DNA of 64,000 nt, taken from positions 4,568-68,567 of the forward strand of contig DATIKW010000041.1 of NCBI GenBank assembly GCA_035477115.1, written 5' to 3'. Under the pieces are notes generated by a model that saw nothing but the letters and a program-made list of their open reading frames with translations, was not told where the DNA came from and did no database searches. This stretch comes from UBA995 sp035477115 (GTDB lineage Bacteria; Bacillota; Sulfobacillia; UBA995). Position numbers and translations under genes: made by a program. Shown here piece after piece: positions 17,839-27,217 of the stretch; positions within the stretch are counted from its first letter, which is position 1; every line of letters starts with the position of its first letter.

Positions 17839-18165
17839 CGGCCGCGTATTTCGCCGGACGCGGGTAAATACCTCTTTGCGGTGTCGGGCAGCCAGAACGC
17901 AGCCATCGGGTCGAGTGGGCGGGCGACAGGAGGAATATCGGGTATTGTGTCGAAAAGGACGTGCCAACTCACAGCCAAGGATGGGAACGCGGGACTGAGC
18001 ATCTTCAGCCAGGCTCGCGAGTAGCAGGCGAAAGGTAGAGCCTGGCGGGAGTCGGGGGGAGGCGAATTCACGGCACTTGATTTACGACATGGTTCTCAGC
18101 ATCCGTGCTCGCCCGAAACCGCCTGTTTTCGGCCCGCATTCTTGGCAGGAAGGAGAGTGACGCCT
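17839..18165. other. Divergent intergenic region
   Basis: This 327-bp stretch separates the minus-strand permease from the plus-strand DUF1028 gene. Short open frames on both strands have no family resemblance and no ribosome sites. It presumably contains the promoters of both genes, but no convincing -35/-10 pair was identified. Confidence 0.5.
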
Positions 18166-19062
18166 TTGGAGGCGAGGACGGCTCGGCTTTCCACCTTCTC
18201 CATCGTGGCTGTCGACCTGAATAGCCGGGAGTGGGGGGTGGCCGTACAGTCGAAGTTCTTGGCCGTAGGCGCGGTGGTGCCGTGGGCCCAGGCGGAGGCG
18301 GGAGCGATAGCCACGCAGGCCTGGGCGAACCTCTCCTATGGGCCGGAGGGTCTGAAACTGCTGGCTGCGGGGCGCACCGCTGCAGAAGTGGTCGACTATC
18401 TTACCCGCGGCGACGACGGCCGGGAGGACCGGCAGCTGGGCGTGGTTGACAGCAAGGGCGCGGCGGCAGCCTTCACCGGGGCACGGTGCTTTCCATGGGC
18501 CGGGCACGTCGCCGGCGAGGGGTTTTCCTGCCAGGGGAACATCCTGGTGGGTCCGGAGACGGTTCACGCCATGGCCGAAACCTACCTGGCTTCGCGGGGA
18601 AACCTGGCTGACCGGCTGATGGACGCCTTGGCGGCGGGGCAGCAGGCCGGAGGAGATCGGCGGGGGCAGCAGTCAGCTGGTCTGCTGGTCGTCAGGGATA
18701 AGGGTAGCTATGGAGGATACATCGACCGGTACATGGATCTGAGGGTAGATGACCACCCGCGACCCATCGAAGAACTCCAGCGTCTCGTGAAGCTGTTTCA
18801 TCTCTACTTCTCCAAGGGCGACCCGCGCAATCTGCTCCGGTTGGAGGGCAGCCGCACGGCCGAGGTGGCGGGGTACCTGCGCGCGCTCGGGCATTTTGCG
18901 GAAGAGACCCCAGCCCAGTGGGGCGGGAACCTGGCAGGAGCATTGCGTACGTTCTTCCTCATCGAGAACTTCGAGGAACGGCTACGCGACGACGACCTGA
19001 TTGACGGAGAGATACTGGCCTACCTGCGGGAGAAGGCGGCGTCGCAAGCCGGCAGAGGTTAG
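18166..19062 (+). CDS. DUF1028 family protein
   Basis: The ~298-residue protein opens with LSTFSIVAVDLNSREWGVAV, then SKFLAVGAVVPWAQAEAGAI and ATQAWANLSYGPEGL, the DUF1028 signature; as I recall, the family is grouped with Ntn-hydrolase folds. The first ~200 residues form the conserved domain; the C-terminal ~100 (DDHPRPIEELQRLVKLFHLYF onward) resemble the extra domain in longer members. Function is unknown; relatives are often near peptidase genes, as here. The start is ambiguous: TTG 18166 sits eight bases after GGAGAG, GTG 18157 is too close to that site, and TTG 18142 has none. Confidence 0.75.
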   Translation: MEARTARLSTFSIVAVDLNSREWGVAVQSKFLAVGAVVPWAQAEAGAIATQAWANLSYGPEGLKLLAAGRTAAEVVDYLTRGDDGREDRQLGVVDSKGAAAAFTGARCFPWAGHVAGEGFSCQGNILVGPETVHAMAETYLASRGNLADRLMDALAAGQQAGGDRRGQQSAGLLVVRDKGSYGGYIDRYMDLRVDDHPRPIEELQRLVKLFHLYFSKGDPRNLLRLEGSRTAEVAGYLRALGHFAEETPAQWGGNLAGALRTFFLIENFEERLRDDDLIDGEILAYLREKAASQAGRG

Positions 19063-19241
19063 CATTGCCGAGAAGGGTTTCGTGGGAGGCCCGGGACTCG
19101 ACACCCTGGCGGGGCGCTCGGATTGTCCTGTAAGGAGCTGGCTATCACCAGGATCTGGGCGGGTGCGAGGCGAATTCGTCCGTCAATGCCGGCTCATCGC
19201 CGACAGGTGACCGTCAAGTATCGTCCATGGAGAGGGTGCCC

Positions 19242-20216
19242 ATGGCGCGACGTCTTGAGTATCGGCTATTCGAGGCCATGGCGTACATCCTGGAGGGCAA
19301 TTACCCCGATACCGGGAAGCTCGCCGAGAAGTTCGGCTGTTCCCGGCGAACTGCCGAACGCTACATCGAGCGGATTCGCCTCGTCGCCGCCGATGACCTG
19401 GTGTATGACCCGAGACGTCGCGGCTATCACTTCCCGAGCGGCCGGGCCAACTTGCCGCGCCTGCGGCTGAGCGAAGGGGAGGCGATAGCCCTCTTCCTGG
19501 GCGGCAAGCTGCTGGATCAGTGCCGGGGCACACCCTATCGGGAGCACGTCGCCGATGCCCTGCACAAGCTGTGCACCTGGCTGGCGGGGGACGTGACCTA
19601 CGCGGATGTGGTCCAGCCGGTCGGCTGGGTGTCCTTTGCCGCGGGACCGCTCCGCGGCGAGGAACAACAGGTACTGGAGCACTTCACTCGCATCAACCGG
19701 GCGATCCAGGAATGCGAGACCCTGCGAGTAGTCTATTTCGCCGTATACCGCAGCGGCCTGGATGAACGGGAGATCGACCCCTACCATCTGTACCGGCACG
19801 GCGGCGTCTGGTATGCGTTCGCGCACTGCCACTCCCGCGGCGAGACTCGCACTTTCGCCGTCGACCGCATCCACAGCCTCGAGGGCACCGGGAGGCGGTT
19901 TGACCGCCCGGTCGATTTCACGGCCGAGAACTACGTGGCCGACGCCTTCGGGATCGAGCGTGGCGAACCCGCCTGCGTGGCTATCCGTTTCCGATCCGAT
20001 CAGGCACGGTACATCCGGGAGCGCAGCTGGCACTCCAGCCAGATCATCGAGGAACTGCCCGGCGGCGACCTCATCCTTCGGCTGCATGTCGGCGGTCTGG
20101 GAGAGGTCAAGCGGTGGGTCCTCGCTTACGGCTCCGGTGCCGAGGTGCTGGAGCCCCCCGAACTCCGCGAAGCCGTTAAGCGGGAGGTTGAGGGGCTGGC
20201 CGGGACATACGCGTAA
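19242..20216 (+). CDS. WYL-domain transcriptional regulator
   Basis: The 324-residue protein has an N-terminal winged helix (about 1-60, KLAEKFGCSRRTAERYIERI), a central WYL domain (about 155-225, REIDPYHLYRHGGVWYAFAHC and FAVDRIHSLEG), and a C-terminal WCX extension (RFRSDQARYIRERSWHSSQ). WYL proteins bind ligands, in some cases nucleic acids, and regulate defence, DNA damage or metabolic genes. Start ATG 19242 has GGAGAGG at good spacing, better than ATG 19227. It lies just upstream of the broken nagB, so its original target may have been amino sugar genes. Confidence 0.88.
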   Translation: MARRLEYRLFEAMAYILEGNYPDTGKLAEKFGCSRRTAERYIERIRLVAADDLVYDPRRRGYHFPSGRANLPRLRLSEGEAIALFLGGKLLDQCRGTPYREHVADALHKLCTWLAGDVTYADVVQPVGWVSFAAGPLRGEEQQVLEHFTRINRAIQECETLRVVYFAVYRSGLDEREIDPYHLYRHGGVWYAFAHCHSRGETRTFAVDRIHSLEGTGRRFDRPVDFTAENYVADAFGIERGEPACVAIRFRSDQARYIRERSWHSSQIIEELPGGDLILRLHVGGLGEVKRWVLAYGSGAEVLEPPELREAVKREVEGLAGTYA

Positions 20217-20350
20217 ACGGGCGACGGCGCGAGTCCGGGCAGCTTCGGACCCGACCGGCCGCTCGTTCCTCCCGGCGGGTCGCCCGGGATCACGCAGAAC
20301 CTTGATCGATGACCCGCGCATTTTCTCATCAGGGTCGAGGGGCTGAACCG

Positions 20351-21076
20351 GTGCGGCTGATCATCACCGCCGACTACGATGAGCTAAGCCGGGAGGCAGC
20401 CGCTGCCGTTGCCTGCTGCATCCGGGAGCGGCCCGATTGCGTCCTGGGTCTGGCGGCCGGCGCCACGCCCGTGGGGACTTACCGGGAACTGGTGCGACGC
20501 TACCGGCGGGGACAGGTCGACTTCCACTAGGTGCGAACCTTCAACCTGGACGAGTTCTACCCCATCGAACCCGACCACCCCCGGAGCTTCCACCGGTTCA
20601 TGTGGGATCACCTGTTCTCGCAGGTCAATGTGCGGCGCGATGACGTCCACCTGCCCCGGGGCAACGCGGCCGACCCCGCCGAGGAGTGCGGGCGGTACGA
20701 GGCGGCCATCGAGGACGCCGGCGGCCTCGACCTCCTGCTCCTGGGCATCGGCGCCAACGGCCACATCGGCTTCAACGAGCCCGGCACCCCGCTGGACAGC
20801 ACCACCCACCTCGTGTGTCTGACCGACGAAACCGTGGCGGCCAACGCCCGGCTCTTCGACCGGCCCGAGGATGTGCCGCGGCTGGCCATCACCATGGGGC
20901 CCAAGACGATAATGCGGGCTCGGCGCCTGCTCCTCCTGGCCGGCGGGGAGGCCAAGGCAACCGCGCTGGCGGCCGCGCTGGAAGGGCCGGTGACCCCGGA
21001 AGTGCCCGCCTCGATATTGCAGCTACATGCATGTGCGACGGTGATCGCCGACCGCGCTGCCGCTTCCCGGCTCTAG
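20351..21076 (+). pseudogene. nagB: Glucosamine-6-phosphate deaminase broken by in-frame TAG
   Basis: Both parts of the frame read as NagB: RLIITADYDELSREAAAAVA and CVLGLAAGATPVGTYRELV before the break, then RTFNLDEFYPIEPDHPRSFH, LGIGANGHIGFNEPGTPL and ITMGPKTIMRARRLLLLAGG after it. A single TAG at 20528-20530 interrupts the frame between VDFH and VRTFNLDEF, where homologues have a sense codon. No insertion or deletion is needed to join the halves. The downstream part has no ribosome site, so independent translation is unlikely. Explanations are a recent nonsense mutation, a sequence error, or amber readthrough. The intact enzyme converts glucosamine-6-phosphate to fructose-6-phosphate and ammonia. 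Confidence 0.85.
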
Positions 21077-21215
21077 CGGCGCTTCGAGGTCTTTCCGTCC
21101 GCCGGATTCGGCCTTTGCTCGAGCAGGCGGCTGTGCCATCCGGAGTCTTGACTGACTGTGATAAGATACTTTCAATATACCCTGTGCATCGCCGAAGCAG
21201 TGTCAGCAAACGGAG

Positions 21216-21221
21216 TATAAT
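21216..21221 (+). promoter_or_regulatory. Possible -10 element for the peptide-transport operon
   Basis: A perfect TATAAT lies about 140 bp before the binding-protein gene. A matching -35 at the normal distance is poor; TTGACT at 21148-21153 is too far away to pair with it. The leader between 21230 and 21362 contains no recognised riboswitch. Confidence 0.35.
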
Positions 21222-21362
21222 GAATCGTGTGAACCATGCGGCATGCGTCATAATTCCGAAAGTGGAAGGGAGGAGGTGCTGGGGGAGAGAATCCCTCGTG
21301 ACCGCTGACAAGGAAGACTTACAAAAGACGCGCATAGCCGAATCGATGGAGGAGGGACAACG

Positions 21363-23009
21363 ATGAGCCGAAATGGGACATTGCTCCTGGCATCGGTGAT
21401 GTTGCTGGTAGTCCTGGTCGCTACGGGCTGCCCGAGGGCTGCCGAACCGGTGGAGCCGCCAGCGGCTGCGGAGCCTCAGCCTGGCGGCACGTTGACGCAT
21501 CTACACAATGCGTCGCCCGACAACCTCGACCCACAGGGGACGGTCATGGCCGTATCATGGTGGGTGTTCTCGCGGATGGTGGACACGCTGGTTACGCGCG
21601 ACCACGATCTGGGAATTGCCCCTCATCTGGCTGAGTCCTGGGAGATGTCCAAGGATGGATTGACCTGGACGTTTCGGTTGCAGCGAGGGATCCGCTTCCA
21701 CGACGGGACGCCCTTCAATGCCGAGTCGGCTGCGTTCTCCTTCAACAGGTTCGCCGAAGTAGCGCGGGTTGGGATCTTGGCGCAACTGAAGGAAACGGTA
21801 GTGGTGGATGAGTATACGATCGAAATGCGATTGACCGCGGCTGCTCCCCGGTTTCTCGATGATCTGGCGAGTCACTATGCCGGGCTCATCTCGCCGGCTG
21901 CCGTGGAGAAGTACGGAGCGGACTTCGGTATCGCGGGTATGGTGGGGACAGGCCCGTTCAAGTTCCACGAGTTCATCCCTGGGGACAGAGTCACGCTGGT
22001 CAGGAACGAGGAATACGCCTGGGGTCCGCCCATCGTAGAGAACCCCGGTCCGGCGCATCTGGAAAGGATCGAACTCCTGGTCATCCCGGAAGATATGACG
22101 CGGGTAATGGAATTCGAGGACAGAGCCGCACGAGGGTACGCCGTTACGTTGACCTTGGCGCCACCAGCCGATGTTCGAAGACTGAGGGCTGATCCGGCGG
22201 TACAGACAATAACGAGGACTACTACCGGAGCAGACATCCTATTCATCAATACCACCAAATGGCCCTTCGACGATATCAGGATGAGAGAGGCGCTCATTTA
22301 CGCCATCAACACGCAACCGATCGTTGATTTGCTGCTGGAGGGAGTGGCGGTACAGGCGCACACGTTCATATCGCCTTCGCAGATAGGCTATCCCGATGCT
22401 GCGGGGCCTACCCCGGCGATCCAGCGCCCGGTCGACCCGCAGAGGGCACGCGAGTTGTTCGCGGAGGCCGGCTGGTTGCCAGGTCCCGATGGGATTCTGG
22501 TTCATCAAGGGACCGGCAAGCGGGCCGAATTCGGGTTCTTGACGCCGACAGGATACGTGGGAGAACCGGAGGCGATTGTGGCGCAGTTGAGGGACCTGGG
22601 ATTGGACATCCGGATGACGGTGCTGGAACCTGCAGCCTCCGTGGCCAAGGCGAGAGAAGGGGTGTATGAGCTCTATCTGATCGGTTATGGTTGGCCGGAT
22701 GTGAGCTTGGGTTTCGACCTCTTCCATACTCGCCAGATCGGCGGCTTGAACTTCAGCTTCCTCTCAGATCCGCAGGTAGATGAGCAGATAAACACAGCGC
22801 TTACCAACCTCGATCCCGAGGTGCGCGCCGCGGCATGGAATGCGGCGCACGTGCGCATCGTTCAGTTGGCCCCGTTCGTTCCCATGTGGTACGACATGCT
22901 CTTCACCTTCGCATCGAAAGCCGTTGGCGGCATGGAACTTGTCGGGGCGCATCCCCTCTGGGCATCGGACATCCATGCCTTGGACCTACATTACATACCT
23001 GGCAAGTAG
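21363..23009 (+). CDS. Family 5 solute-binding lipoprotein (peptide-type ABC importer)
   Basis: The 548-residue protein has a lipoprotein signal with lipobox VATGC (Cys 23), then the SBP_bac_5 fold: GGTLTHLHNASPDNLDPQGT, LAESWEMSKDGLTWTFRLQRGIRFHDGTPF, VGTGPFKFHEF. It should be anchored outside the membrane and deliver peptides or another oligomeric solute to DppB/DppC. GGAGGAGGG precedes the ATG. A dispersed palindromic repeat lies between it and dppB and could reduce transcription of the permeases relative to the binding protein. Confidence 0.9.
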   Translation: MSRNGTLLLASVMLLVVLVATGCPRAAEPVEPPAAAEPQPGGTLTHLHNASPDNLDPQGTVMAVSWWVFSRMVDTLVTRDHDLGIAPHLAESWEMSKDGLTWTFRLQRGIRFHDGTPFNAESAAFSFNRFAEVARVGILAQLKETVVVDEYTIEMRLTAAAPRFLDDLASHYAGLISPAAVEKYGADFGIAGMVGTGPFKFHEFIPGDRVTLVRNEEYAWGPPIVENPGPAHLERIELLVIPEDMTRVMEFEDRAARGYAVTLTLAPPADVRRLRADPAVQTITRTTTGADILFINTTKWPFDDIRMREALIYAINTQPIVDLLLEGVAVQAHTFISPSQIGYPDAAGPTPAIQRPVDPQRARELFAEAGWLPGPDGILVHQGTGKRAEFGFLTPTGYVGEPEAIVAQLRDLGLDIRMTVLEPAASVAKAREGVYELYLIGYGWPDVSLGFDLFHTRQIGGLNFSFLSDPQVDEQINTALTNLDPEVRAAAWNAAHVRIVQLAPFVPMWYDMLFTFASKAVGGMELVGAHPLWASDIHALDLHYIPGK

Positions 23010-23014
23010 ACCCC

Positions 23015-23120
23015 CATGCCCCTCGGGATACCACGGGGCGGGAAAAGGGTGGGCGCATTCTGTGGTAGAGCAGGTGGAGACGCATTCGGGCGCAGGGGCG
23101 GGTTCGGAACCCGCCCCTAC
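23015..23120 (+). repeat. Dispersed repeat, shortened copy with palindrome
   Basis: The 5' module (CATGCCCCTCGGGATACCAC, GGGAAAAGG) and the 3' palindrome (AGGGGCGGGTT, loop CGG, AACCCGCCCCT at 23094-23118) are kept; the middle block is replaced by unrelated sequence. The 11-bp stem lies between the binding-protein and permease genes of one operon and could act as a partial terminator or mRNA stabiliser. Confidence 0.8.
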
Positions 23121-23187
23121 CGCGACCGTGACCACTGCTGAGGCCACATCTTCGCGCTAGTCCACCACAAGGTGTTGGGGAGGGCAA

Positions 23188-24111
23188 ATGCATACTCTAC
23201 TTGCAAGAAGGTTAGCATCCATGGTTCCGATAGTATTGGGCGTAACAATCGCGGTCTTTGCCGTATTGCACCTTGCGCCAGGATGTCCAACGACGATCAT
23301 GCTCGGCGATCATGCTAGTCCTGAGGCCATTGAGGAACTAAGGAACAAACTGGGCTTGGATGACCCTCTTTATGTCCAGTACTTCAGATGGTTGAGCGGT
23401 GTAGCGAGAGGAGACTTCGGCCGTTCGATTCACACGCGGCAGTTAGTATTGGAGATGGTGTTGCAGAGAGTCCCGGCTACCATGGAGTTGACTTTTGCGG
23501 CAATGATACTGTCGCTGGTGATAGCGGTTCCGGTGGGGGTCATTTCTGCAACCAAGCAGTATTCCGTTGTCGATCATGCGACGATGGCGGGAGCGCTCTT
23601 TGGAGTTTCCATGCCGGTATTCTGGCAGGGGCTGATGGGGATGCTCGTATTTGGTTTCCTTCTGGGCTGGCTCCCGATTTCGGGTCGCGGTGGGCTCGAG
23701 CACCTGATATTGCCAGCCATCACTCTGGGGACAAGCCAAGCTGGCTTGATTGCGCGGTTGACCAGATCAAGCATGCTGGAAGTCATCAGACAAGACTACA
23801 TTACTACTGCCAGGTCTAAAGGTTTGGCGGAAAGAGTCGTGATTGCCAAGCACGCTTTGAAGAACGCCTTGATCCCAGTGGTCACCATTCTAGCCTTGCA
23901 GCTTCCGGCATTATTCGGAGGAGCCGTAATAACGGAAACCGTATTCGCCTGGCCTGGTATGGGGAGGCTCATAGTGACATCGATCTTTGTGCGAGACTTC
24001 CCCGTGGTGCAAGCGGTCACGTTGATCATGGCGATGGTCGTCATTTTGTGTAATCTGCTCGCCGATGTTTCGTACATCTTCCTCGATCCACGGATAAGAT
24101 ATGATAGTTAG
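23188..24111 (+). CDS. DppB-type peptide ABC transporter permease
   Basis: The 307-residue inner membrane permease has the N-terminal helix of DppB proteins (SMVPIVLGVTIAVFAVLHLA), LGLDDPLYVQYFRWL, and the EAA-type loop (DYITTARSKGLAERVVIAKHALKNALIPV). About six helices are visible. A GGGGAGGG site precedes the ATG. The DNA here is clearly AT-richer than the flanking genes, with many AGA, AGG and ATA codons. The gene overlaps dppC by 11 bases. Confidence 0.92.
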   Translation: MHTLLARRLASMVPIVLGVTIAVFAVLHLAPGCPTTIMLGDHASPEAIEELRNKLGLDDPLYVQYFRWLSGVARGDFGRSIHTRQLVLEMVLQRVPATMELTFAAMILSLVIAVPVGVISATKQYSVVDHATMAGALFGVSMPVFWQGLMGMLVFGFLLGWLPISGRGGLEHLILPAITLGTSQAGLIARLTRSSMLEVIRQDYITTARSKGLAERVVIAKHALKNALIPVVTILALQLPALFGGAVITETVFAWPGMGRLIVTSIFVRDFPVVQAVTLIMAMVVILCNLLADVSYIFLDPRIRYDS

Positions 24112-24973
24112 AGGCGTAGCGCGAACCAAGAAGATGCGCCAGCTAATCGCGTTTGTTCGAAGGCTCAGGCGAAACAGACTGGCGTCCCTCGGAGCAGTGA
24201 TCGCCGCCATCATCCTTGTCATAGCCATCTTCGCTCCCTTGATCGCCCCGCACGATTATGCCAGGCAAGTATTGGAAGATCGGCTATTGCCGCCGAGCAT
24301 GGAGTATCCTTTGGGAACCGATCACCTTGGCAGGTGTATTCTCAGCAGACTGGTGCATGGTTCGAGAATTGCACTAATGATAGGGGTCATGATAGTAGGG
24401 ATCCAAGCGACGATTGGGATAACCCTGGGACTGATCTCAGGCTACTATGGTGGGCGTATTGATCAAATGATCATGAGGTTAGTGGATATGACGCTGGCTT
24501 TTCCTGCTTTAGTGCTGGCCTTGGCCATTGCCGCCGCCTTGGGCCCAGGTCTCTTTAATGTAATGCTGGCTTTGGGGATCATTGGATGGAGCGGTTATGC
24601 CCGTCTGGTGCGAGGTCTTGTATTGTCGGTCAAAGAGAACGACTATGTCGAAGCGGCCAGAGCGGCGGGAGCAAGTGATGTAAGGTTAATGTCCCATCAT
24701 ATACTGCCCAATGTCATATCTCCAATCATCGTGATGGCGACTCTCGGGATGGCGGGCGCACTCCTTGCTGCCTCCGCTTTGAGCTTCCTCGGATTGGGTG
24801 CCCAGCCTCCAGCCCCCTGTTGGGGAGCAATCTTGGCCGGTGGTCGCGCCTACTTACGTCATGCGCCGTGGATCGCCACTTTCCCCGGATTGGCGATCAT
24901 GGTTACGGTGCTGGGATTCAATTTCCTGGGGGACGGCCTGCGCGATGCCTTCGATCCGAGGCTGAAAAGGTGA
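24101..24973 (+). CDS. DppC-type peptide ABC transporter permease
   Basis: The 290-residue partner of the DppB-type permease has an N-terminal cytoplasmic stretch, first helix LGAVIAAIILVIAIFAPLIA, the DppC landmark YPLGTDHLGRCILSRLVHGSR, and the EAA loop (DYVEAARAAGASDVRLMSHHILPN). A later ATG (24134, MRQLIAF) is possible. It shares the lower GC of dppB. No DppD/DppF ATPase gene follows; the next gene is an S9 peptidase, so the ATPases must be supplied from elsewhere. Confidence 0.92.
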   Translation: MIVRGVARTKKMRQLIAFVRRLRRNRLASLGAVIAAIILVIAIFAPLIAPHDYARQVLEDRLLPPSMEYPLGTDHLGRCILSRLVHGSRIALMIGVMIVGIQATIGITLGLISGYYGGRIDQMIMRLVDMTLAFPALVLALAIAAALGPGLFNVMLALGIIGWSGYARLVRGLVLSVKENDYVEAARAAGASDVRLMSHHILPNVISPIIVMATLGMAGALLAASALSFLGLGAQPPAPCWGAILAGGRAYLRHAPWIATFPGLAIMVTVLGFNFLGDGLRDAFDPRLKR

Positions 24974-25029
24974 TGTTAGACGCGTTCCGCGAAGCAAGGC
25001 GAATTCGCCGGTCACAACAGGAGGGCCTC

Positions 25030-26997
25030 ATGAGCGAGAGAAGAAGACGTCGAGCGGTTGAGCCAGCGGACCTGTTCCGCCTCAAGTTCCTACAGGATGC
25101 GCAGCTCTCTCCCGACGGCCAGGCCATCGCCTATACGGTCTCCCACGTCAATGTCGAGAAAGAGGAAGAATACGTCGCCATCTGGCTCTTGTCGCTGAAG
25201 ACACGAGAGGCACGTCAACTCACGGCCGGCCTAGCCCGTGACACAAACCCGCAGTGGTCGCCGGACGGCAAGCAAATCTCTTTCCTCTCAACCCGAGGTG
25301 ATAAGCCGCAGATCTACCTCATCCCGGTGGATGGTGGGGAGGCCCGCGCTCTAACAGCCATGAAGCAAGGGGTCGGCGGCGGTCCTGCTTGGTCACCCGA
25401 TGGCAGGCAAATCGCCTTCACTGCTGGTCCAGAGCGTAAGCCACCGGACGCGACGAAACCCTATCGGGTCACCCGCCACATCTACCGGTTCGATGCAGTG
25501 GGATATCTGGATGACGTGGCGCAGGATATCTACGTGATTCCGGCCGGCGCTGGAGAGCCCAGACAACTGACCCGCGATGACAGTCAGAATACGATGCCGG
25601 TCTGGTCGCCCGATGGACGAGAGATCCTGTACAGTGCAGCGATGTTCCCGGATTCGCATCGGGTCTATCCCGCCCTGAAAGTCCTGAACTTGCAGGGTGA
25701 GGTCCGCGAACTCGTGAAGGATTGGGGCAATGTGCTATCGGCAGCTTGGACTGCATGCGGCGAAGTGGTTTTCATTGGAAGCCCGTTCGGCCGCCCCATT
25801 GGTTCTCAGAATCACCTCTGGGTCATTGATGGGCGGGGAGGCGAGCCTGAATGCCGCACCGCCGGCATTGCGTATCAGGTAGGCGGGGGGCTGCAGTCAG
25901 ATATGCCGGGGGGCGAGCCTCTTCCTAACATTCTCGTCGCAAAGGATGGCCGGACGGCCTACGTGCAGGTGCAAGAAGGGGGTACGGTGCCGGTCTACCG
26001 TGTCGCGCTCAAGGGGCATGAATCCTGGGCGCCGGTAGTTGCGGGCAAACGGAGCTGCGTCCCCCTGGATCTGGATGACAAACATCTCCTCTTTGCGGTC
26101 AGCACCCATGACAGTCCCCGGGAATTGTTCATCGCTGCGAAGGATGGGGCCAATGAGCGACAGCTTACTCGGATTAATGCCGACTTGGTGTCGGAGTGGG
26201 ATCTCCCTCAAGCTGAGGACCTCTCCTTTTCGAGCAGCGATGGAGTGCAGGTTGAGGGTTGGATCATGAAGCCGTGCACAGGCGAAGCACCCTATCCTAC
26301 TATCCTGTATATCCATGGGGGACCCCACTCCGCATTCGGTCACATCTTCTCGCTGGACTTCCACATGCTGGCCGGCGCAGGCTACGCGGTGTTGTTCATC
26401 AACCAACGTGGGTCCACCGGCTATGGAGACGAGTTCAGCACCAGGATCATCGGCGATTGGGGCGCATTGGACTACCAGGACCTGATGGCCGGCGTTGATT
26501 TCGCAATCGCGAGGGGGATCGCCGATCCGGACCGCCTGGGGTGCTGCGGCCTCTCCGGCGGCGGGAATCTGACATGCTGGATCGTTGGGCAGACCGATCG
26601 CTTCAAGGCGGCCGTACCGGAGAATCCGGTCACCAACTGGGCCAGCATGTACGGCATCAGCGACATCGGTCCCTGGTTCGTCCCGGCGGAGATGGGGGGA
26701 CTGCCGCATGAGGTGCCCGAGGTATACCGGCGATGCTCTCCCATCAGCTATGCACATCGCTGTACCACTCCTACCCTCTTGGTTCAGGGTGAGCACGACT
26801 ACCGCTGCCCGGCAGAACAGGCAGAGCAGTTCTACACTGTCCTCAAGGCAAGCGGCTGTGTCGTGGAGATGCTGAGACTGCCGTCAAGCTTCCATAGCGG
26901 CTCGATCGAAGGGGCACCGATTGTGCGTCGCGCCCAGAACGAGGCTCTCCTGGAATGGATGAACCGCCATATACTGGGCATCGAGAGTGGCGCCTGA
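25030..26997 (+). CDS. S9 family serine peptidase (acylaminoacyl/prolyl oligopeptidase type)
   Basis: The 655-residue protein has an N-terminal beta-propeller built from WD40-like/TolB repeats (NPQWSPDGKQISFLS, PAWSPDGRQIAF, MPVWSPDGREILYS) and a C-terminal alpha/beta hydrolase: HGGPHSAFGH, nucleophile in GCCGLSGGGNLT, acid in GEHDYRCP, and His in SSFHSGS. No signal peptide is seen, so it should act in the cytoplasm on imported peptides. The start is ATG 25030, five bases after AGGAGGG; ATG 24973 overlapping the dppC stop is an alternative. Its place directly behind the permeases suggests coupled uptake and hydrolysis. Confidence 0.9.
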   Translation: MSERRRRRAVEPADLFRLKFLQDAQLSPDGQAIAYTVSHVNVEKEEEYVAIWLLSLKTREARQLTAGLARDTNPQWSPDGKQISFLSTRGDKPQIYLIPVDGGEARALTAMKQGVGGGPAWSPDGRQIAFTAGPERKPPDATKPYRVTRHIYRFDAVGYLDDVAQDIYVIPAGAGEPRQLTRDDSQNTMPVWSPDGREILYSAAMFPDSHRVYPALKVLNLQGEVRELVKDWGNVLSAAWTACGEVVFIGSPFGRPIGSQNHLWVIDGRGGEPECRTAGIAYQVGGGLQSDMPGGEPLPNILVAKDGRTAYVQVQEGGTVPVYRVALKGHESWAPVVAGKRSCVPLDLDDKHLLFAVSTHDSPRELFIAAKDGANERQLTRINADLVSEWDLPQAEDLSFSSSDGVQVEGWIMKPCTGEAPYPTILYIHGGPHSAFGHIFSLDFHMLAGAGYAVLFINQRGSTGYGDEFSTRIIGDWGALDYQDLMAGVDFAIARGIADPDRLGCCGLSGGGNLTCWIVGQTDRFKAAVPENPVTNWASMYGISDIGPWFVPAEMGGLPHEVPEVYRRCSPISYAHRCTTPTLLVQGEHDYRCPAEQAEQFYTVLKASGCVVEMLRLPSSFHSGSIEGAPIVRRAQNEALLEWMNRHILGIESGA

Positions 26998-27217
26998 GCG
27001 GCGCGGATCTTGGCCCAGAGAGACGACGGTACGCGATCTGGCGGGTGCCAGCGGCGGCGGGCTTGCCCGGCAGACTCATAAGTGGGTCTTGGTGAGCGGG
27101 GGAGGTGGTCGCTGAGGCTGACCTGTCACAGCTAAAGAAGGCCGGACAGGGTGGTTGAGTTGACCGCTGGATGAGCGTCCGCCAACAGAGGGGATGGACG
27201 CTGAGGGAGGTTGTGAC

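Noticed and set aside
20531..21076. Second half of nagB as an independent gene starting at GTG 20531
   Set aside because: No ribosome site before the GTG, and the product would lack the N-terminal substrate loop of NagB.
21148..21180. TTGACT...CAATAT as a standard promoter
   Set aside because: The spacer would be 19 bp and the -10 is poor; the nearby TATAAT at 21216 is a better but still unpaired candidate.
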